The notes under the pieces are model-generated. The model was not told the origin of the DNA, did no database searches, and saw only the letters and a program-made list of their open reading frames with translations. Below are positions 43,064 to 56,268 of a stretch of DNA of 64,000 bases, in pieces. Within the stretch, counting starts at the first letter, position 1. Every line of letters begins with the position of its first letter. The position numbers were made by a program, and so were the translations under genes. Source of the DNA: Epinephelus fuscoguttatus (Eukaryota; Chordata; Actinopteri; Perciformes; Serranidae); NCBI RefSeq assembly GCF_011397635.1, contig NC_064760.1, positions 33,003,856 through 33,067,855 of the forward strand, written 5' to 3'.

Positions 43064-45480
43064 CTCGGCGAAAGATCCCCTGCTCTCTGCGAGTCGTATA
43101 TCCGTCTGAATTTTGACTTTGTCCCGTAAAAGGTTCAGTAGCCCGGCTCATTCAAGACAGGACGGGGTAGAACAGGCAGCAGCAGGAGCAGCAGCAGCAC
43201 CTCAGGGAGCCCCTCTTCTCTCACGGCGGCTCCTTGACGCTGCGTAATTGATCCGGTGCCTTTCCATGTGTTCTCCGAGACGCGCGCCCTCATCCAAAAT
43301 CCTTGATTATTGGCACGCCTCTCCTCCTCACTACAATATTTCCCTGTCTCCCCCCTTTATCCGTTTCTGTGTCTCCTTTCCTTTCTGCCTCACAGTGCGC
43401 TTGTTCCTCTGGTTCCCCTCTGCGCGTCATAGAGAGGGAGGGAAAAGCGCAGCGTGCATTCCTCCGCACGGGCCTGCGCTACAAAAAATATCCATCAGCA
43501 CTTAAACACTAGGCCTTAAATTCTAGATCCCAGGGCCAAAATTGAAATATATGTTACTGTAAAGGTAAAATAAAAACGTTTCTCTCTGAATCAATCACAT
43601 ACATTGTTCCTGTAGAAACGTAACTACTTTGAAACGATGCAAAATGAGGCAGATTTCATAATCAGTATTAGCAGGCGTAACTTGATTCAACACAGTTCTT
43701 GAGTTCCTTTTATTTGCAAGATGAATTATAACATCAATTTCCACTCTCCAACAAGTTGAAGAAAATGCAAACTCAGAAAATGACAGACATTTTTTACAGT
43801 GTGCCCTCGGTCTCAGTGGCCTTTGGGCATCTGGAACATCCAGCAGCAGCATCTTTACGCACGGTGCCACCGTGGGATGGTGATACTGTTAAGGCTGAAG
43901 GGTAAAAGTTTGACCTACTTTTAGTTTTATGTATTTTTTTTTAATGCAATACAGGTTCAGTCGACTCTAAACTGAAGTGGGAGGAGTAGGCCGTCAAATA
44001 ATAAAGTCAGAAATCAATTGATCAATTAATAAAGACAAGATTTAAATCTCCAGTGTGGTTTATTTCAAATCTGTGAAGCACATTTTCTCCATTTTTTTTA
44101 ACACAAGCGAGCTCTTTGATTGACCTGCGTGTTGTCTCTGTTGCTTCCCTCCATTTAGACATCCAATAGATAAATAGAATGAACATTTTAGAGCACTGGA
44201 GGGGGAGTCTAGGCACAAATATTTAAGTCTTTTAATTCGGACCATCTGGAGGGTAAAATATCTCCCTGAAACTCGCTGCATTTCTGTTGAAGCTAACATT
44301 TCCTATATTAATTTGAAGGCTTTCCTTAAAGCGGTCTCTTGTCTCCCGTTCCTCCGGTATAGAAGTGGGACGTTTTTTTCTTCTCCTCTTTGCGGTGCCC
44401 GGTGAGGGTGTGCGCCAGTCTGGTTCTCATAAGTGCGGAGATCAGATGGAGTTCGGCGCACAGGGGGAAACTGGGCCGTAATGACAGCTCGGGATTATTA
44501 CATTACTGCTCGACATGAAATAGATCCGCTTTACACAAATAAAAGTCAGCGAAGGCTCTATTTAAAATGTTTTTTAATCACATGATATAATTGCTGTGAG
44601 GAGAAAACAAATGAGGGCTGTGTTTACGGCACGGTTGGTTTGGTTGGTGATGGAAATCTCTGACAACAGCCGGGAAATGGAGAACTATGACCAACCGGAA
44701 TCACATGCTCTCTGTCATCAGAACCTGTTTCAGGACCGCGGCCTGGATTTATGTTTATTCTTTCCCAACTTGTCGTTTTCTCCCAATACTGTAACAACAG
44801 AGCATCCAAAGCACGCGGCCTGGAGAGAAGAGTGCAACAGAAATAACTGTGTCTGTGTGTGTGTGTGTGTGTGCGCGCGCACAGGCCTGCTGCTGTCTCT
44901 CTCTGAAATAAAAGACACAAGACCCCGATAGAAATAGCCTGTGTCGTTTCCTTCCACTCAACTTTGAGGGATTATTTTTCCATGTTGTCTTCAACAGTCA
45001 GCTCATAAATCTTCGTCATGGGATTATGGGATGTCAGCCGAGTGATGGCGGGCGCGCAGGCAAGTGATTCCTGGCTCTGCTGAACACAACAGGAAGCTGC
45101 TTCATAGTTGTTTTATGATCCTTAATCCAGCGCAAATCTGCATTTGTCCCGCGCAGGGATGTTTGGCACACGTGTTTCCTCTTATTAGACACAATACTCA
45201 CGCTTGGCGGAAACAAGAGACTCAAATCCAATTTAGCATGGGCGTCAGGTTTCCATTAATGCGGAAGTTTGATGACTGGCTGCAATTAGGCTTTCCGATC
45301 ATTTTGCGCCTTCAGGCCCGCTTGCATGCTGTTGATTTGCGTATCCAAGGCTTAATTAATAATCATTGGTGAATAATTGCTTTGTAATTGAAACTTAGTG
45401 GTAGGCCTTTAAACGCAACCACAAACTTTGCAGGCTCAAGTGCAACACATTAATCATGAAAGTAACCGAAACTTTAGTTG
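43064..45480. promoter_or_regulatory. tbx22: tbx22 5' flank and promoter region
   Basis: CpG-containing, GC-richer sequence directly upstream (43064-43460) fits a TATA-less developmental promoter. No start site can be fixed. Farther out, 45230-45400 combines GC-balanced sequence with an ATTA-dense core (TTAATTAATAATCATTGG), typical of homeodomain-rich enhancers. ORFs in both strands here (up to 111 residues) are unsupported. Confidence 0.35.
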
Positions 45481-45482
45481 GT

Positions 45483-46330
45483 TAAAGATACATTATGTAA
45501 CCTCTCCATATTAAAATGTCTAAAAATGGCTAGACCAACATATTTTGCTGAGTAGTGTACTTACATTAATACTTCCAACAGTGTTCAAACCCAGACAAAT
45601 CTGTGATTTTAATCAAAGACATGGTCCCTGTCATTTGGGCGCTGCTTGTCAGTGGCGTCATATCCTCTTTGTGCATGCCTCAGGGTTGTAGTTGTCTGCC
45701 AGGAGCTGACATAAACTGACTTTTTATCCAGTTTTAAGCCATATTTTTACGATACACTAATTAGATCTAGGTTCTTTTCAAGTATATGTTTTAATGACCA
45801 ACATCTGGATCTTAAGTTATCAGGGAAACAAGCAGCAGCTCAGCTCTGGCAGAAACACTGATTTTTAAGGCGAAACAATTTTTTTTCAGTGTTTTTACCT
45901 CACTAAATCACCAGGTCTGTTTGTTTTGGAGAGGAGGAGACCTCTGCAGGTAATTTGGCTCCCCATAAAAACCTCTTGGACATCAGGATTGTAAGAGAGA
46001 AAAGGTGAGCACACATAGCAGGAGCTGGGATAGCAGCCCCACCACAACAAGCCAAACAGCATAGAGGAAACATTCATTTTAACGTGAAACTACTTTATTC
46101 GGTGTTTCTACTGGTTTTAATCACCTGGTCTGTTTGTTTTGGAGAGGAAGAGACCTCTGTGGATAATTCGGCTCCCAGTAGAAACCTCCTTAATGATGAC
46201 CACTGAAGGAATCCTGACCAAGAGAAACTGACTGCAGTGATGGTATTGCTCTGTCTTTTGTGATTGTTTTAATTGAGAGACCCCCAGTGGCAGAAAATTA
46301 CATTTGTACATTTAAAGGAAAGGCAGTAAT
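45483..46330. repeat. Repeat-derived block with a duplicated segment
   Basis: A roughly 95-base segment at about 45893-45990 recurs at about 46097-46190 (shared CAGGTCTGTTTGTTTTGGAG or CTGGTCTGTTTGTTTTGGAG, then GAGACCTCTG and TAATTYGGCTCCC). The sequence to its left (CATTATGTAACCTCTCC) also looks like a dispersed fish repeat. Confidence 0.5.
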
Positions 46331-47153
46331 TATTATTTATATTGGGGGACCCCCAAATTCTCAAATATGCTCAAAATGTTCCCTGACATATTAATTAAAA
46401 AATACAAATAAAACAATTGCTGTCTTACAACAGGCACAGGCATCCACAATAATCTTTATCAAATGTAATCAACATCATCATCATCATCATAAATAAACGT
46501 AATAAATTATTGTACTGTGTACTGCAGTTCTGCATGTGATTTGTCCAAGTGGTGTTGTCATACCTACCTAAGCTTGCTCGACTGCTGTATGTAGGTATGT
46601 CAAACACCACGCTGTATCTTTCTTTCATTAACTTTAAATGTATTAAAAAGTGGACTAGAATGTAATATGAATGTTATGTAGGCTGTATCACTGTCGATTG
46701 TGATAGTTTTTGTAAAGTGTGGATATGGAACATTAGCTAGTGAACAGCCGACACAATCTGAAATTAGGATCCATGAAGTGTCCCCATTAGTTGTTGATGG
46801 GAAACTTGTTAATGCAACACTGTACTAATAATAACACTTGGCCTGAGCCAGGACATGTATGAATAGGTAATGTTACCCCCCCCCAGGCAGATTTGGTCCC
46901 CCTCAGTGTTGACTCTGTGGCTGCGGCCCTGTTAAAGGGAAATTTTACTATTTATAAAATGTGGTCGTTATAATTTTTTTTTCACTATTTCAATACAAAA
47001 GCTTTGTTTATGACTTGATGACTGACACTTAGGCTGAAGTGTGTGTATGTGTGCATGCAGCTGAAGGCTGGTGCCCAAAGAGTAATCACGACCAGCCGCA
47101 CACTCATGGTAGGCGTCTGTCTGTACTGTATGTGTGCACATGCTCGCAAATTA

Positions 47154-47154
<1 letters not shown>

Positions 47155-47226
<72 letters not shown>

Positions 47227-47232
47227 TGCGTG
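47155..47232. repeat. (TG)n microsatellite
   Basis: About 32 TG units with a TATG interruption at 47218-47222; a shorter run follows at 47334-47370. Confidence 0.95.
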
Positions 47233-47899
47233 TTTATAAACAGGCCTGTCTGTCTGTTGATCAGCGCTGAGTGGATGTGACGGGGCCCCCTGATGGTTTG
47301 TTTTAAGTTGGATCCTGATGCTGAGCAGTAAGTTTGTGTGTGTGTGTGTGTGTGCGTGTGTGTGTGTGTGAGGGTTATTCTGGGCATGAGCTGCTGGAGC
47401 GGATGCCCACTCACTGCCAGACGTCAAACTTCCACCACCCGTCCGCTGTGACACATGCAGAGTGTTTGAGTACAGCACGCTGTATACACTTAGTGTATTG
47501 TGGCACTAATGGGATGTGAGTTCTCTGTATTGGGCTTGTATGGAGGCTCACCTGGAAAACACACTCTACACACTGAGAGAACGATGTGCTAATTGTTTCC
47601 AACGCCAGTTTCATAAATGTGATCTTCAAGCAGCATATGAGCTATTTACTGATGTTACTGACCGCTTTTAGCATTTCCTCTTTAAAGGCAGTTCCAAAAC
47701 ATCTGATGTGAAAGAAAGACGAAGAACAAGATGAGAGCAGGCAACCAGTCAAAGCTTTTTACAACATGACCGATTACATAGTGACAAATTCCTGCGACCC
47801 TGACATGTCATCAGCTGCATTGTGTGCGTGCGTGTGTGTGTGTGCGGTGTCACATCTGCTACTCATAACCCCCTTCTTGTCCCTCTCTCGGGGGTACAG

Positions 47900-48012
47900 C
47901 TGTCTGAGGTTCAGAGTGTCTCTCAGACTGTCGAGTCCCTGCAGGGATCCTCTCTGCGCAGAAACAAAGTCCTCCTCATGGCTTCTGCTTCTGCAGCAGC
48001 TCTAATGAAAGA
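47900..48012 (+). CDS. Orphan exon-like open frame, unidentified
   Basis: A pyrimidine-rich acceptor (CTTGTCCCTCTCTC...TACAG) precedes a 113-base open stretch that ends GA|GTGAGT, a strong donor. It reads LSEVQSVSQTVESLQGSS, then LRRNKVLLMASASAAALM and KE, an amphipathic, coiled-coil-like sequence. The heptad-like spacing and both splice signals are more protein-like than anything else upstream of tbx22. No partner exon was found within the window, and I do not recognise the family. It could be an exon of an unlisted gene, a non-coding RNA exon or chance. Confidence 0.25.
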
Positions 48013-49266
48013 GTGAGTCCTTCTCTGCCCATAGGAGTTAATCAACTGTGTCTGCCCACACAGTTGCATCTTGCCTCTTGATTTGCTGTTGAAAAGCATC
48101 CAAATTCTCCTCAGCTATGACTGAGAGACATTTATGTTTAATCTGATTTGGCTGCTGATGACAAAGAGGAAAATTTCAACTTAAGTTTAAGCTGTCAGCT
48201 GCAGCATTCTTATGTTATGATCACCAAAATATTTCTTATACCACCTGATTCAGCTGCTGCAAATCTGCTTTATCACCACCCTCCTCTATCAAGTCATCAA
48301 TCAATCAAACTGTAGAATCTTTCTTGCAAGTTAGTAAAGTAAAATGTGAGGAAAAACACATCTTAACATCAACAATAAAATCGCAGAATAAAGATAAAGA
48401 CAAGTAGAACATTAAAATAGATTACATAATCAAAAGTATTAAAAAAACAAAAACAAAAAAAAACTAAATTAAAATACCCACACCAATCTTAACTTATTCC
48501 TGCTCGCAAGTATGTATTCCTCTGCGCTATACAGCTCCACTGTTGTCCAAAAACTGTTCAAAACCCATCAGTGTGCACAGGCTGACATGTTCCTTACATG
48601 GGCATTTTGATTTAATTCCACATACACTGTCCAGGAGCTCCTAGAGCATCATTTCTTCCTTTTAGAGAATCATTTGCTAAAAAGAAAACAAAGCAAAACA
48701 AAAACTGTGCTGTTTTGGGAAGTTATGTAGCTTTTTTCAAATAACAAAGCTATAATGTTTTTCAAACTTCGTTTTAACGATTTACATCTTTGGTAGGAGC
48801 CAATGGGCTTGAAGCTACAGTAAGAGTCATAGACAGCATGGGAAAGAGGCAATTAAGAGACAGTCTAAAGACTCAGTTATGCTCAGAATTATGTTTATCA
48901 TAGGGATAGAGACAAATCCCTCTGTTCATACTCTGCATTCATGTCATAAGCTTATGGCTACTGACAAAATTGACCAGTACTACTGGAAAACACAGCAGCA
49001 ATGTAACCAATAGTTCAAGCTAGACACAACAATGGGACATGATGAAGAAATTTTACAAATGGCAGGACTTTCTGGAGAAGTTATGTAAGCTGGGCAGAAA
49101 ATGTTACCATCTTCATTATATTATTTTCCTTAGGCACAAGGACAAACACTTACTGCAGAATAGCTGGTGGGAGACTGGACAGGAATTAAATGTGAAGTGG
49201 ACAGTAGCAAAGGAGAAGTGCATGTATCCATGCCAACGTAAAGGACACACAGAAGTATGTGGGCAG
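48013..49266. other. Intergenic, no gene supported
   Basis: AT-rich, with short A runs around 48440-48465. Nothing else is recognised. Confidence 0.5.
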
Positions 49267-49269
49267 TAA

Positions 49270-49670
49270 GGGCCGTTTCATAGTCGACGCGCACAACGCG
49301 AGCAAGCGACTCAAGCAGCGCAAGTGATGCGAGCAATGCACTTCCTTTTATAGTCAACACATTGAACGCAAGCAACGCGGGCGACACTTGAAATGCAATA
49401 CATTGCTTGCGCAATAGGGGGTAGCAGAGCCACCGGTACATTCCAGCTAGCTAGTACTGCTGTAGCTAGCTAGTGCTGCTATTTTATTAGAGTGCAGGGC
49501 ACTAGAACTGTCATATAAATAGGGGTGTGCCTGTACGAGCTCACGTCGCGTATCAAAAAAAATGGACAACACATTTTGAGACGCAAGCACGCATCATGGC
49601 GGCCAATACGTCTCGATGCGTCCCAATGTGTTTGCGTCTGCGTGCCTTTGCATCAACCATGAAATGGCCC
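49270..49670. mobile_element. PIF/Harbinger-like MITE
   Basis: 401 bp flanked by TAA on both sides (49267-49269 and 49671-49673). The ends are GGGCCGTTTCATAGTCGACGC and the inverse of CATGAAATGGCCC (GGGCCATTTCATGGTTGATG). GGGCC ends with a three-base T-A-rich duplication are the Harbinger signature. The interior is rich in GCAAGCR repeats and a GCTAGCTAGT duplication; it has no transposase. Confidence 0.75.
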
Positions 49671-49673
49671 TAA

Positions 49674-52424
49674 TGGTTATAAAATGATTCTTTTGGTATA
49701 CGAAGGGTATATAAATGAGCCGTAAGGCCCTGTTCGTTTGGTCTTTACAGTGGTTGATCTTCCTACAGGTGACATAGACAGCCGTCGATGGTGCCACCCA
49801 GAGGGGGGCATGCGGGGTGAGACATTCATAAAAATGACCATAAAGGAAAATTAGTTTGAGAAAATTAAAAGACATCCGATGTGTGTAAAAAATGAAGAAG
49901 ACGAACTTTGCAAATTTGCACATACCATATTCTTATTCATTATAAGTGTTAGCGAAGTTCTTTATTTGTGTCCATTTCTCATTAGCTCTTGTTCTTGTTA
50001 GTAATAAATTAAAAAAATATAAGTGATTATAATCAAATCTTTTGGCAGGTAGGGAGCTTGCCATGTGCAGTATCGCTGGGTCTTTTCATGGGATTTGAAT
50101 TAAACTCTGTGAAAATAAATACATTACCGGCCTTATCGTTTAAAGATATCCACACTCAGCTGCTCTCAGATCCTTATGCAGGCCGTTTAGTGTAAACTGG
50201 GTGTTATGTGTGCTCTTCTCTTTGGTCCTAGCCAGCACACAGGCAACACATTTCAGAATTAATTGCAGCCAAACTATACCTTGATGGGCATTGCAATAGT
50301 CAAACCTAAAAAAGGCAAAAATATTCTATGTTGCTACCCGGCACCTTTCCTTTCCCTCCGTGCAGCATCTCTGCTCTCTGGGTCTCTGGGCTGGCAGCGT
50401 TCGAGGAGCCTGGGCACAAGGCCTGGTACTACCGCCTTCCCCCTACCCACAGTGTAGGAAGATTTAATGGCTCATGTGCCACGGCATCCAGCCTTTACTG
50501 GCTCCTTCTGCCTCAGCCTGGCCCGGATGGGTAACGAGGGATGAGGGCAGGAGGAAAACAGGAGAGGAGAGTTACATCTCTGCCAAGACGCAGCCTCCTC
50601 CTCTCACCACAAGTGTGTTGTGAATTATCTTTCCCCCCGTCTCCCTCCTTCTTTCTCTCTTTCTCTTCCTAAGCCTTTAGTTATCCCTTGCTACTCACCC
50701 TCTTCCTATTAAACACATATAGATCTTCATCTGTCCACAACGCTTTCATGAGGCCCGCTGTGAATCCGGCTCTATGGCACATTCATCTCACTTGTTTGGA
50801 TAGCTAATTCTTTTTGATGAAAATTGCCTTTTCTCTTTCTCTCTCTGTCTCTCCCTTCCTCTCTCTCCCCTGACTGCCAGTAACTGCGTGGTTAATGGTT
50901 GCGGTAAAAAGAAACAAAAACAGCCGTAATTGATAATGAGAATCAGACTCTGCATGTGAGGATCCCAGTCGAGCGCCTCCTCTCTCCTCCCCTCAGAGTG
51001 ACGGCCGAGACGGGCAGCTCTGCCAAGTAGCACCCTTCCCAGAAGGATGTCAAGGGGTGGAAAACTAATCAGCAGGGTGTTAGTGTAATTTCCTAATACC
51101 ATAATGCGTAACTAGCGCATTATGTTGGACCGTTTGGATAAAATATTGCATAGAAGTGAACAATGCCAGCACTCATGCATACACACACTTTCATATTGCT
51201 GACTTAGGCAAGAGCTTGAAGTGTGTTGAGGGCACCTTTTGGTGTTGTTAACATGCATGGTGAGGGGAAGTAGTAATTATTTAGGGGAAAACCATAGTTT
51301 TGTGCCTGAATGTGGTGGGATCGGGGGTTGTTGAGGAACCCCACAGTCACACACGTCTTTATCTGTTTTTGTCCCTCTGAGCGCAATCACTCTGAACACA
51401 AATACTTTTTTATCAAAGCCTCGCCACAGTGGAGGGGAATTATTTTTAGATTGCCCTGATAAATGAGGGGTTTCATATATCTGGATGTGGTCGGGGGGAA
51501 GAAGAGTGAAAATTTAGGAGAATAGAGAGAAAGATTTGAAGAAAAAAAATATCTGGCAGAGCCACAAAAGCTTTTAAAACAACATGTGAAAAATCTGCAG
51601 TTCTTTAACAGTTAGCTTGTCATTTTTATTTGCCTCTTCAGATGGTGGCAGCGGTTGTCTTTCAGGCCGTGCCAGCTGGGATTGGCTGCTGGCTGGAAGG
51701 CGCAGGCCTGGCCCCGGGTAGCACTCTTATTATCATCACCACACACTGTAATTCACATGTCAATCACAGCACAGAGCAGCGCAGGGCTGAGGGGAGAGGG
51801 GCTGGTTAGAAGGGGCCGCAGACTGGGGTGATGGACCGGGCGGGGCGGGGGCTGCACGCTGAATACTTCCAGCAGGCCCTAATCGGACCTTTCATTCCCT
51901 CATCTCTGCAGAATGGGCCTGGATAGGGGTATGATTGGTTATACAGTGCTGGCCTGCGCTGAAGCAGGAGTCTGTGCAGGACTGGCTGCTGTAAGAATAG
52001 GAGTGACCTCTGAGGAAGGTTAAACTGTCAGAGTTTGGCCCGTCTGGCCTGGCTCGAGTTAGACTGTAGCTGGGGTAGACAGGATGAACTGAGCAAAGAA
52101 TAAGAATAGAGGAAACAGTGTTAACCTAGCAAGAATTCCACGTTTTAAGCCAACATTCACAAAGATGAAAATGTCTGTTTAGGCTGAAGAGTTGTGGGTC
52201 AGACTGTAGTTATGGGATGAAGAGTTATAAAACAAAGACTTTGCAGCCACTTGAAATCATTTGGTCTGAAAGAGAACTGTTGAACTGTTCATTAGACGTC
52301 CCTTAATTACAGTGTTTTGTCTCCATGGAAACCACGTGGACCACATTCTAGGCGGTTACACCTGCTCTTTGGTAATTCAATTTTGGCACAGTTTACTAAG
52401 TTGAGATATATACATCATTAAAAT
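49674..52424. other. Intergenic, possible regulatory DNA
   Basis: No gene. Non-repetitive stretches at about 50340-50530 and 51640-51960 have balanced composition and TGTCAATCA- or TTATCATC-type motifs. Conservation cannot be judged here. Confidence 0.3.
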
Positions 52425-53720
52425 AAAACAGGTTGCACCTCACAAACATGCCCTTATGTACAAATTAGTTTTCCCTAAATATTTCCTGGATTAAGTGGAT
52501 CCAGGATTAAGCTAACTGAATTAACTGACAATTCTAACTTTAGCTTGCTAATATATGATCTGTTTGGTGTGAAGAGTAAACAACGGTATATGGAATATGG
52601 TCAACATGCGACTCAACAATTGATAAAATATCCTGTTAATAGAATAATGATGTACAGTCAGAGAGCTAAAACTAAAACATACTAAAACATTTTACAAAGT
52701 AACAAAGCCTATCTAAATTACAAAATCTGATGCCAGTAATGATTTGCTAAATGATCAGATTAGCATAGTACGAGTCACTCATTTTAAAGTGCATGAAACA
52801 CACATTCCTGCACTTACGCATTTATAAAAAAGAAAACGTGTTAAAGTAACTCCTACATTTACAAAGGAATAGCAGTTAAGTTTCAAATATTGTCAGTCAT
52901 AAAACAGGTTGCAACACACAAACTAGTTCCTGTTTAGAGGTTATAAGTTATTCCTATTGCTCCTAACTGCCAGGTAGGCTAATTGTTTTGTAGCTAACTG
53001 AAATAATGCTACCAAACTGACAGAACTAATGTCAATGTTAGCTTGTTAATACAGCAGCCAATGACTTGTTTAGAATAAAAGAGGTGATCGTCAACATATG
53101 ACCTGACATTTGAGCGAAATTTTTTCTTATCTAACCAAATTGGAAGGAGCCTCTGTCTGTTTGTCTGTTTGTCCTTTGATTGTCTCGTCAACCCTTCATC
53201 CAGTTGACCCACGGGTGTATTGTGGAGGACCCAAGAAAGGGCAGTGCTGAGTCTGAGCTCCTGTGATTAATGTGATCTATTTTATCAGTAGTGTTACTAC
53301 TGCCAGAAGTACACATTGTGTAGTGTATTGACAGTGGACTTCTAACTGTTACATTGCTGTCTAACTGTACATCCGTCACTTGCTGCAGAACATTCAAGAA
53401 CAGATAAGCAAAGACTTTGTAGGAAACATTTCAAGCATCAGCGATGTAACTCTCGCTATGAACACTTTTATTTGAGGAAATAGCTAGACATGACTTTATT
53501 AAGGCCGTAAATGTTAGTGTGAGCTTTTGCACCCAAGTGATGTGTACACTATGGCATTGCCAGGAGAGGCAACTATGTCACAAAGTCATGTCACTTATTC
53601 TAAACTGCTTTAACAGTAACACTGAAACACATATTTCTCCCTCTGTGCATAAACACAGTAATACATACATTAACAAAGGACTGGCATTTAAGTTTGATTA
53701 CCTAAAACTGTATTTTTTGG
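52425..53720. repeat. Two degenerate copies of a dispersed repeat
   Basis: Units starting near 52425 and 52900 share AAAACAGGTTGCAMCWCACA, then GCTAACTGAA, then TTAGCTTGYTAATA, then a CACAYATTYCT block. A third copy lies at 59993-60375. They are too diverged to define ends. Confidence 0.45.
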
Positions 53721-54306
53721 AAGTTAGATAGCGCTACACATATTTCAAACAATTTACACATTACAGGCCATCAATAGCTAAGACCGTCCTAAAGTTTTAA
53801 TCATGATATGCAATTAGTAAATTCCTTATCTGAAACTAGCTAGTTACAGTCATTTACTATGAATTTAGGATTGACTTTACACACAAACTTAGAAATGGAT
53901 TTATGGGTAGCTGGTGGAACCCAGGCCCTTTGCAATTTCTCTGAATGCCATCACCAGTGATACATTGTGGCGCGACACCTGTGGGCATGAAAATCCATGT
54001 TAATGCTTTTGACACTGATATCTGTACTAACTAATTAACCCTGCTACTGCACCACTGAAGTCAGTCTTCAGAAGAAAAATCTGAGTCACTCAACATCTCT
54101 TTAGTTGTCTCCAGACTGTCCTCACATGTATAGAAAAGCATTTTCTCTTCTCTGACTTTAGTCCCACCCCAAGAGACTTTCTGCAGTCCTGTAGAGACAC
54201 TATAATTTAAACGCTGCCGAAATGGGAACTCAAAGACAACATGCTATTTCAATCAAAAGCCTAGTTCTAGCCCCATCATCCTGCCTGCCAAAGCGTGGTG
54301 TAACTC

Positions 54307-54337
<31 letters not shown>

Positions 54338-54924
54338 TGCAGAGAGCTCGCCTGCCAACGTGTGGTTTGCATTCACGATGCCTTAATGCCTTGCGGTTAG
54401 TGCTCTATCAGGGCCATGAGAAATGATTTATTAGTGGCTCCCGCCTGTATTTATAGATAATGAGCCTCCGTCAGTGTTAATAAAGAGATCCATTCTCAGC
54501 CAGGAAACACAGTACCTCTTTAAGGGATTACTGTCACTGCTAAACAATAGCTCGTCCTCCAAACATAGCCTTGTAGCGTATGTATTTAGCAGTGTGTAAC
54601 ACTGTATTTGTGAATGTGGTGGGAGGGGGGTTAGAATAGCGACAGGCTGGAGCAGCAGAAACAATTCTTCTCAACACAGGCTCATTCATTAAAGATACAC
54701 ATTGATCTGCACATTGTAACTCTCTCATTATTGTTGTAGTCTATCTTTTCCTTCTCTTCAGGCTCTCCGCTGATCCGTTTTTATAGCAGCTGGTGTTGGC
54801 AATATCCTTCCTCATTTGCTGTGGCTCAGATGTTGGAGAGAAGTGAAACAGCATGAATAAGTGTTTCCCTTGTAGGCCTACATTTGCACTTTTATCTGTC
54901 TATATGTCAGTCACATGTACGAGT

Positions 54925-54964
<40 letters not shown>

Positions 54965-55283
54965 TGATGATGAGGATGAAAGGGAGACGTGGAGACACAT
55001 GAGCACTCTGGCAGTGAAGTGTGTTTGTGTGACATCATTCTGTCTCCCTCTGGTTCCAATCAGCCCATCCTCCCCTGTTAATGACACCTGATAGATTAAT
55101 GACTGATAAAGAGTGAGTGTGTGTTTCTGTGTGCATGTGTGTGTGTGTGTGTGTTTTTTGCAGGGGCCCACAGAAAGCCCGCAATCAGACAGCTCTCAAA
55201 TTAGCGCTCCATAACTACATCCTGAGCAGGGCTTAGACTTCTGAAGCGCAGGAAAGTCCTTCCAGACAATCAGACACACACAG

Positions 55284-55344
<61 letters not shown>

Positions 55345-55499
55345 CTATCAGTTTCATCCACAGTATATCACATCACATTTGTCTTCTTTCTAGCATGGTG
55401 AACTTTGACATGGTGAGAAACGAGGGTGGTGTTTGGGATGTCATCAATTTTAGCAGCTTACTCTTATATCCTCCAACCCTCCCCCTCCACTATGCACAC

Positions 55500-55540
<41 letters not shown>

Positions 55541-55589
55541 TGGCATTACTATACCAATAAAAGATGATGCTTTTAGATATCATGGGTCA
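53721..55589. other. Intergenic, microsatellite-rich
   Basis: CA runs at about 54308-54336, 55285-55342 and 55498-55535, and TG runs at about 54929-54962 and 55136-55153. No gene is supported. Confidence 0.6.
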
Positions 55590-55597
55590 TATTAAAT

Positions 55598-56120
55598 CAG
55601 GCATGTCCAAAGTCCAACTCAGGGGCCAACCGTATCCCCCGGACCAATTTTAAGATTCCCGTGGCTTGTTGTTCAAATTATACTATACGTGACCTGCCAC
55701 ACAATCATGGTTAATCAAGCAAGAACACTTTGCTTTTTCTCTTTTCAGCTCATGATGGCAGGACTATCATACCGTTTGCAGACATGCACCAAGTAGGAAC
55801 TACACAGGCAGAACCAATGTGGTTTCATAAACAGACGGTAAACACGCAAATAAACAGTTACCCAACAGACATTTCCTGCTAGGTCATTGACATAACCACA
55901 CCAAAGAAGTGTAAAGTCATCAGTGAGGGCTGCTGCTTTCAGGAGTGGCGGAGAGTTGAATACCTTTTCTCTGAAAGATGAAACAGTTGAGTTTGTCTCA
56001 TTTGTTTGGGACTTTTGGGATTTTTTTTTAATAACCCGTATGATGTGAGAAGCAGCTGGCCCCCCAGGTATTTTCACATATCTAATCTGGCCCGCATTCA
56101 AAAAACATTGCACATCCCTG
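55598..56120. mobile_element. hAT-like non-autonomous transposon
   Basis: 523 bp bounded by perfect 8-bp direct repeats TATTAAAT (55590-55597 and 56121-56128). Ends are CAGGCATGTCCAAAG and the inverse of the right edge (CAGGGATGTGCAATG), and GGGGCC/GCGGGCC lies just inside. CAG...CTG ends with an 8-bp duplication indicate the hAT superfamily. A 122-residue minus-strand frame (55745-56113) shows no dimerisation or catalytic hAT block. Confidence 0.8.
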
Positions 56121-56247
56121 TATTAAATTATCCGACTCCATAAAGGACCACACACATTCATTAAAGGGACCATACACAGAGTCGCACAGATTTTACAGTT
56201 CACAGTTTTTTGTTTCACCAACCTAATTAGTTGATTTACAAGTAGAG

Positions 56248-56268
56248 GTTGTTGTTGTTGTTGTTGTT

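Noticed and set aside
44596..45372. ORFs of 102-111 residues upstream of tbx22
   Set aside because: No homology recognised, overlapping frames on both strands, and a TG/CA run inside; more likely regulatory DNA.
51618..51720. Possible exon after CCTCTTCAG with an open ATG frame
   Set aside because: The downstream GTAGCA donor is weak, composition is Ala/Gly/Trp-biased and no partner exon is visible.
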